Shown: piece by piece, positions 1 through 8,254 of the stretch
How the letters are laid out: the number at the start of each line of letters is the position of its first letter
How positions within the stretch are numbered: position 1 is the stretch's first letter
Source of the DNA: Alphaproteobacteria bacterium
Lineage (GTDB): Bacteria > Pseudomonadota > Alphaproteobacteria > Rhizobiales > CAJQND01
NCBI GenBank assembly: GCA_024227565.1
Contig: JAAEUE010000072.1
Location: forward strand, 1 to 62,191
Length of the DNA: 62,191 nucleotides
Direction of reading: 5' to 3'
Position numbers and translations under genes: made by a program
The notes under the pieces: generated by a model
The model's database searches: none
What the model was told of the DNA's origin: nothing
Seen by the model: the letters and a program-made list of their open reading frames with translations, nothing else

Positions 1-135
1 ACCCAGCCTGTGGGTTCGCCGAACAGGTCGCTGTCCTGATCGAACACCGTCCCGGCGGCAATCGACGTCAGTTCCAGCCCATCGCCATCACCACGCTAGG
101 AAGGAAAATGCGGCGTCCAGACGGTCTTGGCTCAT
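1..135 (-). pseudogene. 5' end of an unrecognised gene, partial and apparently frameshifted
   Basis: A leftward ATG at 135 follows a purine-rich GGGGGATAGAAG and reads MSQDRLDAAFSFLA before a stop at about residue 16. Skipping one base near 97 to 100 opens a frame that runs uninterrupted to the window edge and reads like real protein (GDGDGLELTSIAAGTVFDQD and on). I read this as the start of a gene, possibly ending in the neighbouring DNA, with a one-base frameshift about 13 codons in. The alternative is a sequencing error or a different true start. I do not recognise the family. Confidence 0.35.
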
Positions 136-643
136 CTTCTATCCCCCTCGTGCTCGTTCCGGGAATCAGACCAGGGAAATTTGTTTGTTGGTTCATGAGA
201 TTGATCGGCAGATCGCAATGATCTGCACTTCGATGAACCGGCCTAATCGCCATCACACGCGGGCCAAGCGGTCCATTGAAATTACAGAGCGAACTGATTC
301 GGGTGCGCATCACCAAGACTGGAACAGGCCGCGTGCCAAATTCCGGGGAGAGAGCAATGCGCACCAGTTTGGTGTCCATCCCTGTGAACGTTGGCAATTC
401 ACAAGGCTCAGACGTTAGTCAGACCAGGAACACATCCCTCTTAAGTGCCCAAGTCCGGCGCCGCATGGTGATCGGGGGCGATTTCAACCATAAAGTGCAG
501 CACATCGATAAGTTATCATAAGTTGTAGATCCAAAAAAGCACAATCTTAACGTTCTGAACCCGTCAAGAAACTTGCACGTTGCGTGAAACGCCCCCTTCT
601 GTTTTCCTGGGTTGCGGTTGTGAAAGAAAGTACGGATTGCCAA
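136..643. other. intergenic region with candidate regulatory dyads, no convincing gene
   Basis: Short open frames here have no ribosome-binding site or protein-like composition. Two features stand out. A nested inverted repeat at 190-239 has outer arms GGTTCAT/ATGAACC and inner arms GCAGATC/GATCTGC. An 11-bp palindrome GATAAGTTATC lies at 507-517, followed by a second ATAAGTT. The region probably holds divergent promoters for the leftward gene at 135 and the rightward gene at 644. Confidence 0.45.
507..517. promoter_or_regulatory. candidate operator palindrome upstream of the M19 gene
   Basis: GATAAGTTATC is a perfect odd palindrome (GATAA-G-TTATC) followed at once by ATAAGTT, so it also forms a direct repeat. 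It lies about 130 bp before the start at 644, a plausible operator position for the catabolic cluster. No matching regulator is encoded nearby, so the role is inference. Confidence 0.3.
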
Positions 644-1615
644 ATGCTGATTGATGGATTGCAATATGCCAACTGGTCGGAAAAGATCTTCCGGCAAATG
701 AGAGAGGGCGGCGTGGACGCGGTCCATGTGACGATCTGCTACCATGAGATGTTCCGCGAGACAGTGATCAACATCGAACGATGGAACCGCTGGTTTGAGA
801 CCTATCCTGATCTGATCTGCCATGCCAAAACAGGCGACGATGTGCGCGCAGCGAAGGCGGCGGGCCGCACGGCCATCGTCTTTGGGTTTCAAAACTGTTC
901 ACCAATCGAAGACGATATTGGCCTGATCGAGATCTGCCACAGCTTGGGCGCGCGCTTCATGCAGCTCACCTATAACAACCAGTCTCTGCTGGCCACCGGC
1001 GCCTATGAAGCAGAAGACACAGGCCTCACCCGCTTCGGCAAGCAAGTGGTCAAGGAAATGAACCGCGTGGGTCTGGTGATCGACATGTCCCATTCCGCTG
1101 AGCGCTCCACTCTGGACGCGATCGAATTCTCGTCACGCCCCATCGCGATCACCCATGCCAACCCGCACACATGGCATCCTGGTTTGCGGAACAAATCAGA
1201 CACGGTTCTTAAAGCTCTGGCGCAGGCCGGCGGCATGCTGGGCTTCTCCATGTATCCGCACCATTTGAAGGGTGCATCTGAATGCACCCTCACCAGCTTC
1301 TGCGAGATGATCGCACGCACCGCCGATCTCATGGGTGTGGACCATATCGGCATCGGTTCAGACCTGTGCCAGGACCAGCCGGACAGCGTGGTGGAGTGGA
1401 TGCGCGTCGGCCGCTGGTCGAAAGAGATCGATTATGGCGAAGGCTCCAAAGACAATGCAGGCTTCCCGCCACAGCCACCCTGGTTTGGCGATAATCGCGA
1501 CTTTGGCAACATCGCCATGGGATTGCGCGACATGGGCTTTGGCGACGACGAAACCGACAAGGTTATGGGCGGAAACTGGTTGCGCTTTTTCGATGAGAAT
1601 TTTGGTCCACAATAA
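644..1615 (+). CDS. membrane dipeptidase (M19/renal dipeptidase) family protein with altered metal site
   Basis: The 323-residue protein has the TIM-barrel layout of the M19 amidohydrolases, which cleave dipeptides or related amides with two zinc ions. The ATG at 644 is preferred because GAAAGAAAG lies 13 bases upstream and the protein then begins MLIDGLQYANW, a family-like first strand; an in-frame ATG at 584 would add 20 unlikely residues. The C-terminal-half histidine motifs are present (IDMSHS and ITHANPH). The usual N-terminal His-x-Asp reads DGLQYAN, and the region of the bridging Glu reads FGFQNC. It may bind one metal, use another substrate, or belong to a divergent subclass. It heads a cluster with a Rid-family protein 15 bp downstream. 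Confidence 0.8.
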   Translation: MLIDGLQYANWSEKIFRQMREGGVDAVHVTICYHEMFRETVINIERWNRWFETYPDLICHAKTGDDVRAAKAAGRTAIVFGFQNCSPIEDDIGLIEICHSLGARFMQLTYNNQSLLATGAYEAEDTGLTRFGKQVVKEMNRVGLVIDMSHSAERSTLDAIEFSSRPIAITHANPHTWHPGLRNKSDTVLKALAQAGGMLGFSMYPHHLKGASECTLTSFCEMIARTADLMGVDHIGIGSDLCQDQPDSVVEWMRVGRWSKEIDYGEGSKDNAGFPPQPPWFGDNRDFGNIAMGLRDMGFGDDETDKVMGGNWLRFFDENFGPQ

Positions 1616-1630
1616 GCGGAAAACAAACGC

Positions 1631-2158
1631 ATGAGCATTCAAGACAGGTTGGACAAAGCCGGAATAATCATTCCCACCATGGCGGACATCTATGGGCAGA
1701 ACCCGTCTGGCGCACGCTACATCACCCACCGGGCGGTGGGTGAGACGCTCTATCTAACGGGCACCTGTGCCGCGAAAGACGGCGCCCCCTTCATGACCGG
1801 CATCTTGGGCGAGGATCTCACCGTGGAACAGGGCTACCAGGCGGCCCGTCAGGCGGCCTTGTGCAATCTGGGCGTTCTGCGACATGCCATCGGTGATCTG
1901 GAACGGGTGGTGCAGTTTGTTCAGTTGGTCGGCCACATCAACTCAGGCTTAGGCTTCACCGAGCAACCGCGGGTCTTGAATGGGGCAAGCGACCTCTTCC
2001 TTGAGGTGTTTGGCGACAAGGCCTGGTCAACCCGGGCGGCAATCGGTTGCCGCGGCATTGCGGTGAACCATTCGGTGGAACTCATCCTCACCGTGCAATA
2101 TGACGGCGGCCCGGTGACCGAAGCCATCACCCGCGGCTCCTTTGCCGGAGACGGCTAG
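1631..2158 (+). CDS. RidA/YjgF-family protein (reactive imine deaminase-like)
   Basis: The 175-residue protein has the Rid fold, whose members hydrolyse reactive enamine/imine intermediates released by PLP or flavin enzymes. The C-terminal signature region reads STRAAIGCRGIAVNHSVEL, which keeps the arginine that binds substrate carboxylate in RidA and the late glutamate. The N-terminal 40 residues and some loops are longer than in the 125-130 residue archetype, so it belongs to a different Rid subfamily. It starts 15 bp after the M19 gene and is probably co-transcribed. A role protecting the neighbouring aminotransferase pathway from imine by-products is inferred. Confidence 0.8.
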   Translation: MSIQDRLDKAGIIIPTMADIYGQNPSGARYITHRAVGETLYLTGTCAAKDGAPFMTGILGEDLTVEQGYQAARQAALCNLGVLRHAIGDLERVVQFVQLVGHINSGLGFTEQPRVLNGASDLFLEVFGDKAWSTRAAIGCRGIAVNHSVELILTVQYDGGPVTEAITRGSFAGDG

Positions 2159-2161
2159 GAC

Positions 2162-3150
2162 CTAGACCTCGGGCTCTCCAAATCCGAGCCATTTGGTTGC
2201 AAACGGTAAGCAAAGACTCAGTCCGATAAAGCGCAGCATCTGGTGGCCGGCCACAAACGCCGGGTCGGCTCCGAGCGAGAAGGCCACCACTGTCAGGGCA
2301 TCAATGCCTCCCGGCGCGAACGCAAGCCAAACCTGCAAACCGGGCAAGGACAGAAAATAGGCCACCGGAAGCGCCAACCCACCGGCAATGGCAAGCCCAA
2401 GAACCGTAGAGCCAAGACCGGCAAGCGCCCCGTCTTTGAGCATTGCAAGGTCTACACCGGCAAAGCGCGAGCCGATCGCCGTACCCAATGCGGCCAGGGC
2501 CGGCCAAAGGATGTAGGTCGGCAAGGAGCCCTCAAATTGGCCAGCACCAAACAATGCGCCCACCGCGAAGAACGGGCCGGAAAAGAAGGGTGCTGGTATC
2601 TTGATCACAAGAGCAATGGGAATACTCACCGCTGCCAGGGCGAACAACAGAGCCACCTGCCCGCCTGCCAATATATCCGTTGCTCCCACGCCCAGTGGTT
2701 TGATCTCGCTGAACAGCCCGAACCCAATCGGAATGATGATGATGAGCAGTGCCAGCCGGGAAGTCTGGACGATCGTAATACGTTTCACATCGGCACCACG
2801 CTCAAGCGCCAGGGCAAGCACGAAGCTCAGCGCGCCGGGATCAGCACCATGATCGCGACCAGAGAAATGCCCAGTGCGAAGATTGAGAACGGCCAGGCCG
2901 CAAAAGACTGAACGGTCTCCTGATCAACCGTTGAGCCGAAGAATATGCCAGTGCAAAAGAACGCCGCGTTGCGCACCCCAACCGGCATCACCACCTCCAT
3001 TCCGAGAAGTGTGGCGGCAGCCACTGCGACCAACGCACCGCTCATAAAGGCCGCCGGCATGCCGAAAGCGTTGAACAAAACAGCACCGCACGCCCCCACC
3101 AACAGCGTGCGAAAAAGCAAGAAGATCTGACGTGGCGAGGACATGGTCAT
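2162..3150 (-). pseudogene. AbrB-family membrane protein, broken by deletion and frameshift
   Basis: Two leftward frames make one gene. The first, from ATG 3150, encodes 106-107 hydrophobic residues (LLVGACGAVLFNAFGMPAAF...) and stops at 2827. The second continues to 2162 in another frame and begins with the family hallmark PGALSFVLALALERGAD, readable upstream of its first GTG. AbrB-type proteins (wrongly named ammonia monooxygenases) are about 350 residues with two such repeats, the second here being FAPGGIDALTVVAFSLGAD. The first copy jumps from SLVAIM almost directly into PGAL, so roughly 20 residues of linker appear deleted at about 2830-2850, out of frame. The rest looks well preserved, suggesting recent loss. 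Confidence 0.75.
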
Positions 3151-3184
3151 GGGCTGCGATGGCTGAACGATTGCTGCAGGGCTC

Positions 3185-3946
3185 CTAAATCAGTCCAATG
3201 CGCCTGCGGATATCGTCCTCGCGCAGGCTCACATCCTGGCCGGCAAATTCGGCGGCATCATCGGTGCAGAGCCAGGCGATGGCCCGGGCCGGCCAGCTCG
3301 GATCAATATGCACGGACGGATCAAGCTGGCTCACAGGATTGACCCCAGACGCCTTGATGGCCGTTTGCATGTAGGTGGCAACGGTGCCTGGGCTTAAGCC
3401 CACTACCCTTACCCCATCAGCGCTTACCTCTTGATCGGCGCAGCGTGTCAGCATGTAGGCCGCCGCCTTGGCGCTGCAATAGTGCGACCAGCCTTCCATT
3501 GGACCGTGGGCTGCGCCTGAGCTCACATTCACAATCGTTCCGCCGCCCTGGGCTTGCATCACCGGGAGCGCGGCGCGAAGGCCGAAATAGACCCCCTTGT
3601 AATTGATGTCCGTGGCGTTTGCCCATTCCTCTGGGTTGGAGGTGCTGAGATGGCCAATCGGATCAATCACGCCGGCATTGTTCACCAGAATGTCGAGCCC
3701 GCCGAAGCTGTTCTGACAAGCAGCAACCGCCTTCTGAACATCGTCAAAGCGGCTAACATCGCAGGTCACCGCTTCGGCCTTGCCGCCGTTTTCGCGGATG
3801 CGCGCGGCAATCTCCTCGATTTGGCCGGTGGAGCGCGCGGTAAGCACCACGGCCACCCCCTGGCCTGCTAGGATCTCAGCCGTTGAAGCACCAATGCCCC
3901 GGCTGGCGCCTGTTACCACGGCGCACTTTCCGCTCAATTCACTCAT
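3185..3946 (-). CDS. short-chain dehydrogenase/reductase (SDR)
   Basis: This 253-residue classical SDR has TGASRGIG at residues 12-19 for NAD(P) binding, NNAG in the central strand, and an active site of Ser (NVSS) and YCSAK (Tyr-x3-Lys). The start at 3946 has AGGA six bases upstream; an upstream in-frame start would add 12 residues without a site. The substrate cannot be told. It sits downstream of the broken AbrB gene's start on the same strand and diverges from the aminotransferase at 4093, so it probably belongs to the same catabolic region. Confidence 0.88.
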   Translation of the reverse strand: MSELSGKCAVVTGASRGIGASTAEILAGQGVAVVLTARSTGQIEEIAARIRENGGKAEAVTCDVSRFDDVQKAVAACQNSFGGLDILVNNAGVIDPIGHLSTSNPEEWANATDINYKGVYFGLRAALPVMQAQGGGTIVNVSSGAAHGPMEGWSHYCSAKAAAYMLTRCADQEVSADGVRVVGLSPGTVATYMQTAIKASGVNPVSQLDPSVHIDPSWPARAIAWLCTDDAAEFAGQDVSLREDDIRRRIGLI

Positions 3947-4092
3947 GGGAAGTCCTATGACGACGTAGGGTTGGACCTGCATTATATACCCAGCACCGGG
4001 CTATTGCACCATGGCGTCAAAACATCGCCTTGCCGTTCTTCAACGTGGCCTGCACAGTGTGCCTCCCGCTCTTTGTTCAAGGCAGCACCCCC

Positions 4093-5505
4093 ATGAACGC
4101 ACGCCCGAACCGGTTTGAAACCAACGCCGACGGCTGGGACGGCCCCGGCGGCCCGCAGGATCTCTATTTCACCCGCGACGACAGCTGGCCCTACCCCCGC
4201 ATGGTCCGCGCCGACAACATCTATCTGTTTGATGAGAACGGCAGCAAATATATCGATGCCTCGTCGGGTCCAATTGCCAGCAACCTGGGCCACAACAACC
4301 GCCGAATAATCGAGACCATGAAGGCGCAGCTCGACAAGTATCCCTTCAACACCATCCGCCTTGCCCGTTCAGATGAGAACATCGCCCTGGCCAAACGGCT
4401 GGCCGAGTTCGCCGGCGCTGGTTTCGAGCGCCCATTCTTTGTCTCCGGCGGCTCGGAGGCAAACGAAGCGGCCATCCAGTTTGCCCGCCAATGGGCCTAT
4501 GCCCACGGCGAAGTAGACCGCAAACGATTGTTCAGCCTCATGCCGTCCTATCATGGCGGCACGATCTGCACCCAGGTACTTTCCGGCGACGCGGCGGTTG
4601 CACCAATCTTCGAGGGCATGGCCACCATGCCGGAACGCATTGAGGCCCCCCTCTCCTACCGCCCGCCAGATGGGCTCACTCATGAGCAAAACGAGGACCG
4701 GATCTGTCGGCAGTTTGAGGATCGGATTGTCGAGGTTGGCCCGGAAACCTGCCTAGCGCTGTTCATGGAGCCTGTGGGCGGGGTTGCCACTGGTGCCAAT
4801 GTGTTGTCCGGGCGGTTCCTCAAGCGGATGCGTGAAATCTGCACCAAGTATGGTCTGTTGATGGTGCTGGACGAGGTCATGAGCGGGGCAGGACGCAGCG
4901 GTAAGTTCCTCACCACCCAGCACCACAGCGACGACTGCAAACCTGACCTGGTGGTGCTGGCCAAGGGTATCGGGTCTGGCTACATCCCGCTTGGCATCAT
5001 GCTGGCACCTGCACAGATGGTTGACGAGCTTTCAGGTCTCACCGGCTTCAACTATGGCCACACCTCAAATGCTAACCCTCTTGCCTGCGCTGTGGGTCTT
5101 GCAACTCTGGAAGAGCTGGAGGAGCGCAAGCTGATCGAGAATGCGGCCAGCACGGGCCCCTATTTGATGGAGCGCATGCGGGCCCTCAGCGACGAATGCC
5201 CGATTATCGGCAATGTGCGTGGCCTGGGCCTGTTGCAGGCCACGGAGATCGTCGCCAACAAGCAAACCAAAGAGACGTTCTCCGCCGAGGCCAAGGCGCC
5301 CGACACGCTTCGGCGCATGGGGCTGGATCATGGTCTCAGCCTTTACGCGCGGCGCACCAATAACGGCCAATATGGCGATTGGGTCATGACATCACCTCCG
5401 TTGATCACCACCCGCGATCAGGTGGACGAAATGGTGGCCCGCTTCGGCCAGTTGTTCTCCGCGTTCACGGACGCAATGGTTCGCGATGGAGTGAAAATCT
5501 CATGA
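4093..5505 (+). CDS. class III (omega) aminotransferase, PLP-dependent
   Basis: The 470-residue enzyme belongs to the class III aminotransferases, which move amino groups from omega-amines or beta-amino acids to pyruvate or 2-oxoglutarate. The cofactor pocket is visible: VLDEVMSG with Asp260, the Schiff-base lysine Lys291 in LAKGIGSGY, and the SGGSEANEAA phosphate-binding loop. The ATG at 4093 is chosen because the 21 codons upstream are Cys-rich and unlike the family. Its stop overlaps the ATG of the following SDR (ATGA), so the two are translationally coupled. An aldehyde product passed to that SDR is inferred. Confidence 0.88.
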   Translation: MNARPNRFETNADGWDGPGGPQDLYFTRDDSWPYPRMVRADNIYLFDENGSKYIDASSGPIASNLGHNNRRIIETMKAQLDKYPFNTIRLARSDENIALAKRLAEFAGAGFERPFFVSGGSEANEAAIQFARQWAYAHGEVDRKRLFSLMPSYHGGTICTQVLSGDAAVAPIFEGMATMPERIEAPLSYRPPDGLTHEQNEDRICRQFEDRIVEVGPETCLALFMEPVGGVATGANVLSGRFLKRMREICTKYGLLMVLDEVMSGAGRSGKFLTTQHHSDDCKPDLVVLAKGIGSGYIPLGIMLAPAQMVDELSGLTGFNYGHTSNANPLACAVGLATLEELEERKLIENAASTGPYLMERMRALSDECPIIGNVRGLGLLQATEIVANKQTKETFSAEAKAPDTLRRMGLDHGLSLYARRTNNGQYGDWVMTSPPLITTRDQVDEMVARFGQLFSAFTDAMVRDGVKIS

Positions 5506-6293
5506 GCGAGAGTACCGCCCCCGTTGCCCTCGTCACTGGCGCCTCAAGCGGCATCGGCGCTGCATGCGCGTTGCAGCTCGTCCAAGCGGGCTACAACGTC
5601 GCCATCAACTTCGCCTCAAACCAGGAAGGCGCAGCCGGCACAGCCGCTGCCTGTGAGGCCGAGGGCGCCGAAACACTCGTGTTGCAGGGCGATGTCTCCG
5701 ATGACGAAGCCTGCCGCTCAACAATTGATCAGACGGTAGCCAAGTGGGGCCGGCTTGACGTTCTCGTCAACAATGCAGGCACCACCAAGTTCGTTGCGGC
5801 CAATGATCTGGATGGGTTGACGGTCGAGGACTTTGAACGCATCAGCGCCGTCAATGTTGCCGGTGCCTTCGCCATGACGCGCGCCGCCCGGCCTCACTTG
5901 GAAGCTTCGCCTATTGCATGCGTTGTGAATGTCTCCTCACAGTCCGGCATATCCGGCATTGGGTCGTCGATTGCCTATTCGGCATCGAAGGGTGCGCTGA
6001 ACACGCTGACCCTGAGCCTGGCGCGCACCCTTGCCCCACACATCCGGGTCAACGCCGTGTGCCCCGGATTCGTGGACACAGGCTGGCACGCAAAATCGCC
6101 CAAACGCAAGAAAACCTCAGACGTGGGCAAGTTCCATGACCGCATCATTGCCGCCACCGCACTGAAACGCATGACCACGGCGGACGACGTGGCAGATGCC
6201 GTTTGCTGGTTTGCGGTGAGCGCGAAAGCTGTGACCGGAACCCTTCTTTACATCGACGGCGGAACTCATCTGACCGTTGGCTCGCCACTTTAA
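5502..6293 (+). CDS. short-chain dehydrogenase/reductase (SDR), FabG-like
   Basis: This 263-residue SDR has TGASSGIG near residue 12, NNAG in the middle strand, NVSSQSG with the catalytic serine, YSASKGA for Tyr-x3-Lys, and the C-terminal YIDGGTHLT typical of FabG-like enzymes. It is a different paralogue from the SDR at 3185. It starts within the stop codon of the aminotransferase gene and is followed 26 bp later by the ureohydrolase, so the three genes look like one operon. Reduction or oxidation of a product of the aminotransferase is likely but not shown. Confidence 0.88.
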   Translation: MSESTAPVALVTGASSGIGAACALQLVQAGYNVAINFASNQEGAAGTAAACEAEGAETLVLQGDVSDDEACRSTIDQTVAKWGRLDVLVNNAGTTKFVAANDLDGLTVEDFERISAVNVAGAFAMTRAARPHLEASPIACVVNVSSQSGISGIGSSIAYSASKGALNTLTLSLARTLAPHIRVNAVCPGFVDTGWHAKSPKRKKTSDVGKFHDRIIAATALKRMTTADDVADAVCWFAVSAKAVTGTLLYIDGGTHLTVGSPL

Positions 6294-6319
6294 CAAGCGC
6301 AACTAAGAGATTCCGCGAT

Positions 6320-7282
6320 ATGGCAAATTCAGACAAGTTCAAACCGATCGATGCAACCACGACACCGCGGTTTGCCGATATTGCAACATTCATGCGCACC
6401 GTCCGCCACGATATCTCAGATGAAATCGACATCGGCCTGTGCGGGGTTCCATTCGACCTTGGCCTGAACTACCGCTCCGGCCCACGCGATGCGCCCGCCG
6501 CCGTGCGCGATGCTTCGCGCCTGATCCGAATGGGTCACCCCGTCAGTGGTATCAAGCCTTATGAGCTGTGCAACGTTGCAGATGTTGGCGATGCACCGGT
6601 CAATCCGATGAACAAGGACGAATCGATCGACAAGATCGAAGCCTTTTTCGCTGAAATGAAGGCCGCTGACATCAGACCCATCGCCATTGGCGGGGATCAT
6701 ACGGTGCCCTTGCCCGTCATGCGCGCTCTGGCAAAGGACGCACCGGTCGGCATCCTCCAGTTCGATGCCCATGCTGACATTCTGGACGAGCTTTGCGGCG
6801 CGAAGGTCAACCACGCCACGATCATGCGCCGCGGGGTTGAGGAAGGCCTGATCGACCCTTCCCGCGTGGTTCAATTGGGGCTCAGGGGAAGCCGATTTGG
6901 TGATGATGACATTCGCTTTGGACAAGACGCCGGTTTTCGCTGCATCACCATCGACGAATATGAAGATTTGGGACGGGCCGAGACCATCCGCATAATCAAC
7001 GAAACCCTGGGCGATGGCCCTTCCTACGTCACCCTGGATATTGATGGGATTGACCCAAGCTATTGCCCGGGAACACCGGTACCGGAAATCGGCGGTCTCC
7101 TGCCGCGCGACGTGCAAGTCATTATCCGGTCCCTGCAAGGCAAAAACATTGTGGGTGCGGATATTTGCGAGGTGGCCCCCTGCTACGACCCGACAGGGAT
7201 CACCAGCGTAACCGCCGCCAATATGATGTTTGAAATGCTCTGCGTCATTGCTCACTCAATTGCTACGTCGCGAACAGGGTAG
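6320..7282 (+). CDS. agmatinase/ureohydrolase-family protein
   Basis: The 320-residue protein is a ureohydrolase (arginase/agmatinase fold), releasing urea from guanidino compounds with two Mn ions. All ligand motifs are present: GGDHT with His127, DAHAD with Asp149, His151 and Asp153, and DIDGIDP with Asp240 and Asp242. The ATG at 6320 is preferred over an in-frame start at 6203, which would lie inside the SDR gene. Agmatinase, guanidinobutyrase, guanidinopropionase and other guanidino hydrolases cannot be separated by eye. As last gene of the aminotransferase operon, it points to catabolism of a guanidino compound. Confidence 0.85.
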   Translation: MANSDKFKPIDATTTPRFADIATFMRTVRHDISDEIDIGLCGVPFDLGLNYRSGPRDAPAAVRDASRLIRMGHPVSGIKPYELCNVADVGDAPVNPMNKDESIDKIEAFFAEMKAADIRPIAIGGDHTVPLPVMRALAKDAPVGILQFDAHADILDELCGAKVNHATIMRRGVEEGLIDPSRVVQLGLRGSRFGDDDIRFGQDAGFRCITIDEYEDLGRAETIRIINETLGDGPSYVTLDIDGIDPSYCPGTPVPEIGGLLPRDVQVIIRSLQGKNIVGADICEVAPCYDPTGITSVTAANMMFEMLCVIAHSIATSRTG

Positions 7283-7298
7283 ATAATTTCTTAAAGAC

Positions 7299-7312
7299 GT
7301 GACTTATGTCAC
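7299..7312. promoter_or_regulatory. candidate CRP/FNR-family binding site
   Basis: GTGACTTATGTCAC is a perfect dyad (GTGAC-N4-GTCAC). It matches the GTGA-N6-TCAC core of CRP/FNR-superfamily sites and is followed by A, as in the TCACA half. It lies 17 bp past the ureohydrolase stop and about 80 bp before the small ORF at 7393, a good position for controlling that ORF. Binding is inferred from sequence only. Confidence 0.4.
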
Positions 7313-7392
7313 AGCACGAACACCTGCGCGTTGGTATTCCTTTTGCATGAGAACGGGGATCGAGACTTTACTAGAGCGCAGGAATTGAACCG

Positions 7393-7533
7393 ATGACGAC
7401 GAAAACAAACAATCCTCATCAAGACCGCATCTTCACCGCGGATGTTGTTTGCGCCTGGTTGCTTGCAGCCCTGATGCTGGGAGCACTGGCGCTGCTCGGT
7501 TACGGCAACGGATCAATACCCTTCCCGAGCTAA
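7393..7533 (+). CDS. 46-residue single-pass membrane microprotein, unknown
   Basis: This short frame starts at ATG 7393 after GCAGGAATTG and encodes 46 residues: a polar N-terminus (MTTKTNNPHQDRIFTADVV) and one hydrophobic span, AWLLAALMLGALALLGY, with a short NGSIPFPS tail. Length, span and ribosome-binding site support a real small membrane protein, but I recognise no family. A CRP/FNR-like dyad lies upstream. It could form one transcript with the VOC gene at 7606. Confidence 0.45.
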   Translation: MTTKTNNPHQDRIFTADVVCAWLLAALMLGALALLGYGNGSIPFPS

Positions 7534-7605
7534 GAGCTTTGACATGCGCTGCCCAGGCAGGCATGTGGACCCTGATATCATCAACAATGATCAGGGAAGC
7601 TTTGA

Positions 7606-8142
7606 ATGCCGGTGCTCGAAACTCAGGGGGTTCACCACATCACGCTAAATGGCGCCGACCGCCAGACGTCCATCGACTTCTGGGAAGGCACCCTTGGCAT
7701 GCCGTTCGTTTTCGAACAGCCAAATCTGGATCAACCGGAAATAAACCATCTCTACTTCGACCCCGGTGACGGACGTCTCATCACCATCTTCACCCACGAA
7801 GAGCGCCGGCCTGACGACAGCCCAAATCCAAACGAAGTGGGCACACTTCACCATCTGGCGTTCATCGTCGACCGGCAAACTTACACAGACGCAGCAAAGC
7901 GGTTGCGCAGCGGCGGTTTTGCAAACTCCGGCGATGTGGACCGCGGCTTCATGGATTCGCTGTATTTTCGCGAACCGCTGGGCCAGCTCCTGGAACTGGC
8001 CTGCTACAAGTTCGATCCGCCAACCGGTTTCACCCATTCCGATGTTTTGCGAAAGGCGCACGATGTTCGCTTGGAAGCAGGCGACATGAACATTGAGCTC
8101 AAGCATCTGGATGAAGCTCACGCCGCGCTGATAAACAGTTGA
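7606..8142 (+). CDS. VOC-family (glyoxalase/extradiol dioxygenase-like) protein
   Basis: The 178-residue protein has paired beta-alpha-beta-beta-beta modules of the vicinal-oxygen-chelate fold. Metal-ligand-like residues are His in GVHHITL, His in LHHLAF and Glu in GQLLELACY. The first module (residues 5-60) and second (about 80-135) are followed by a 40-residue helical tail. Members bind Fe, Mn or Zn and act as ring-cleavage dioxygenases, glyoxalases or resistance proteins. The LYFREPLGQLLELA segment resembles ring-cleaving dioxygenases, but the substrate is unknown. Confidence 0.75.
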   Translation: MPVLETQGVHHITLNGADRQTSIDFWEGTLGMPFVFEQPNLDQPEINHLYFDPGDGRLITIFTHEERRPDDSPNPNEVGTLHHLAFIVDRQTYTDAAKRLRSGGFANSGDVDRGFMDSLYFREPLGQLLELACYKFDPPTGFTHSDVLRKAHDVRLEAGDMNIELKHLDEAHAALINS

Positions 8143-8254
8143 TCGCCGGACATAGAACTGAAACACAACTGCCAATGCTGAAATCCGTTTGTAACGTGGG
8201 GTTTCCATAGTCGATGCAAGCAAACCAACTTGCTCAAACCAAAAAGGAAACCTC

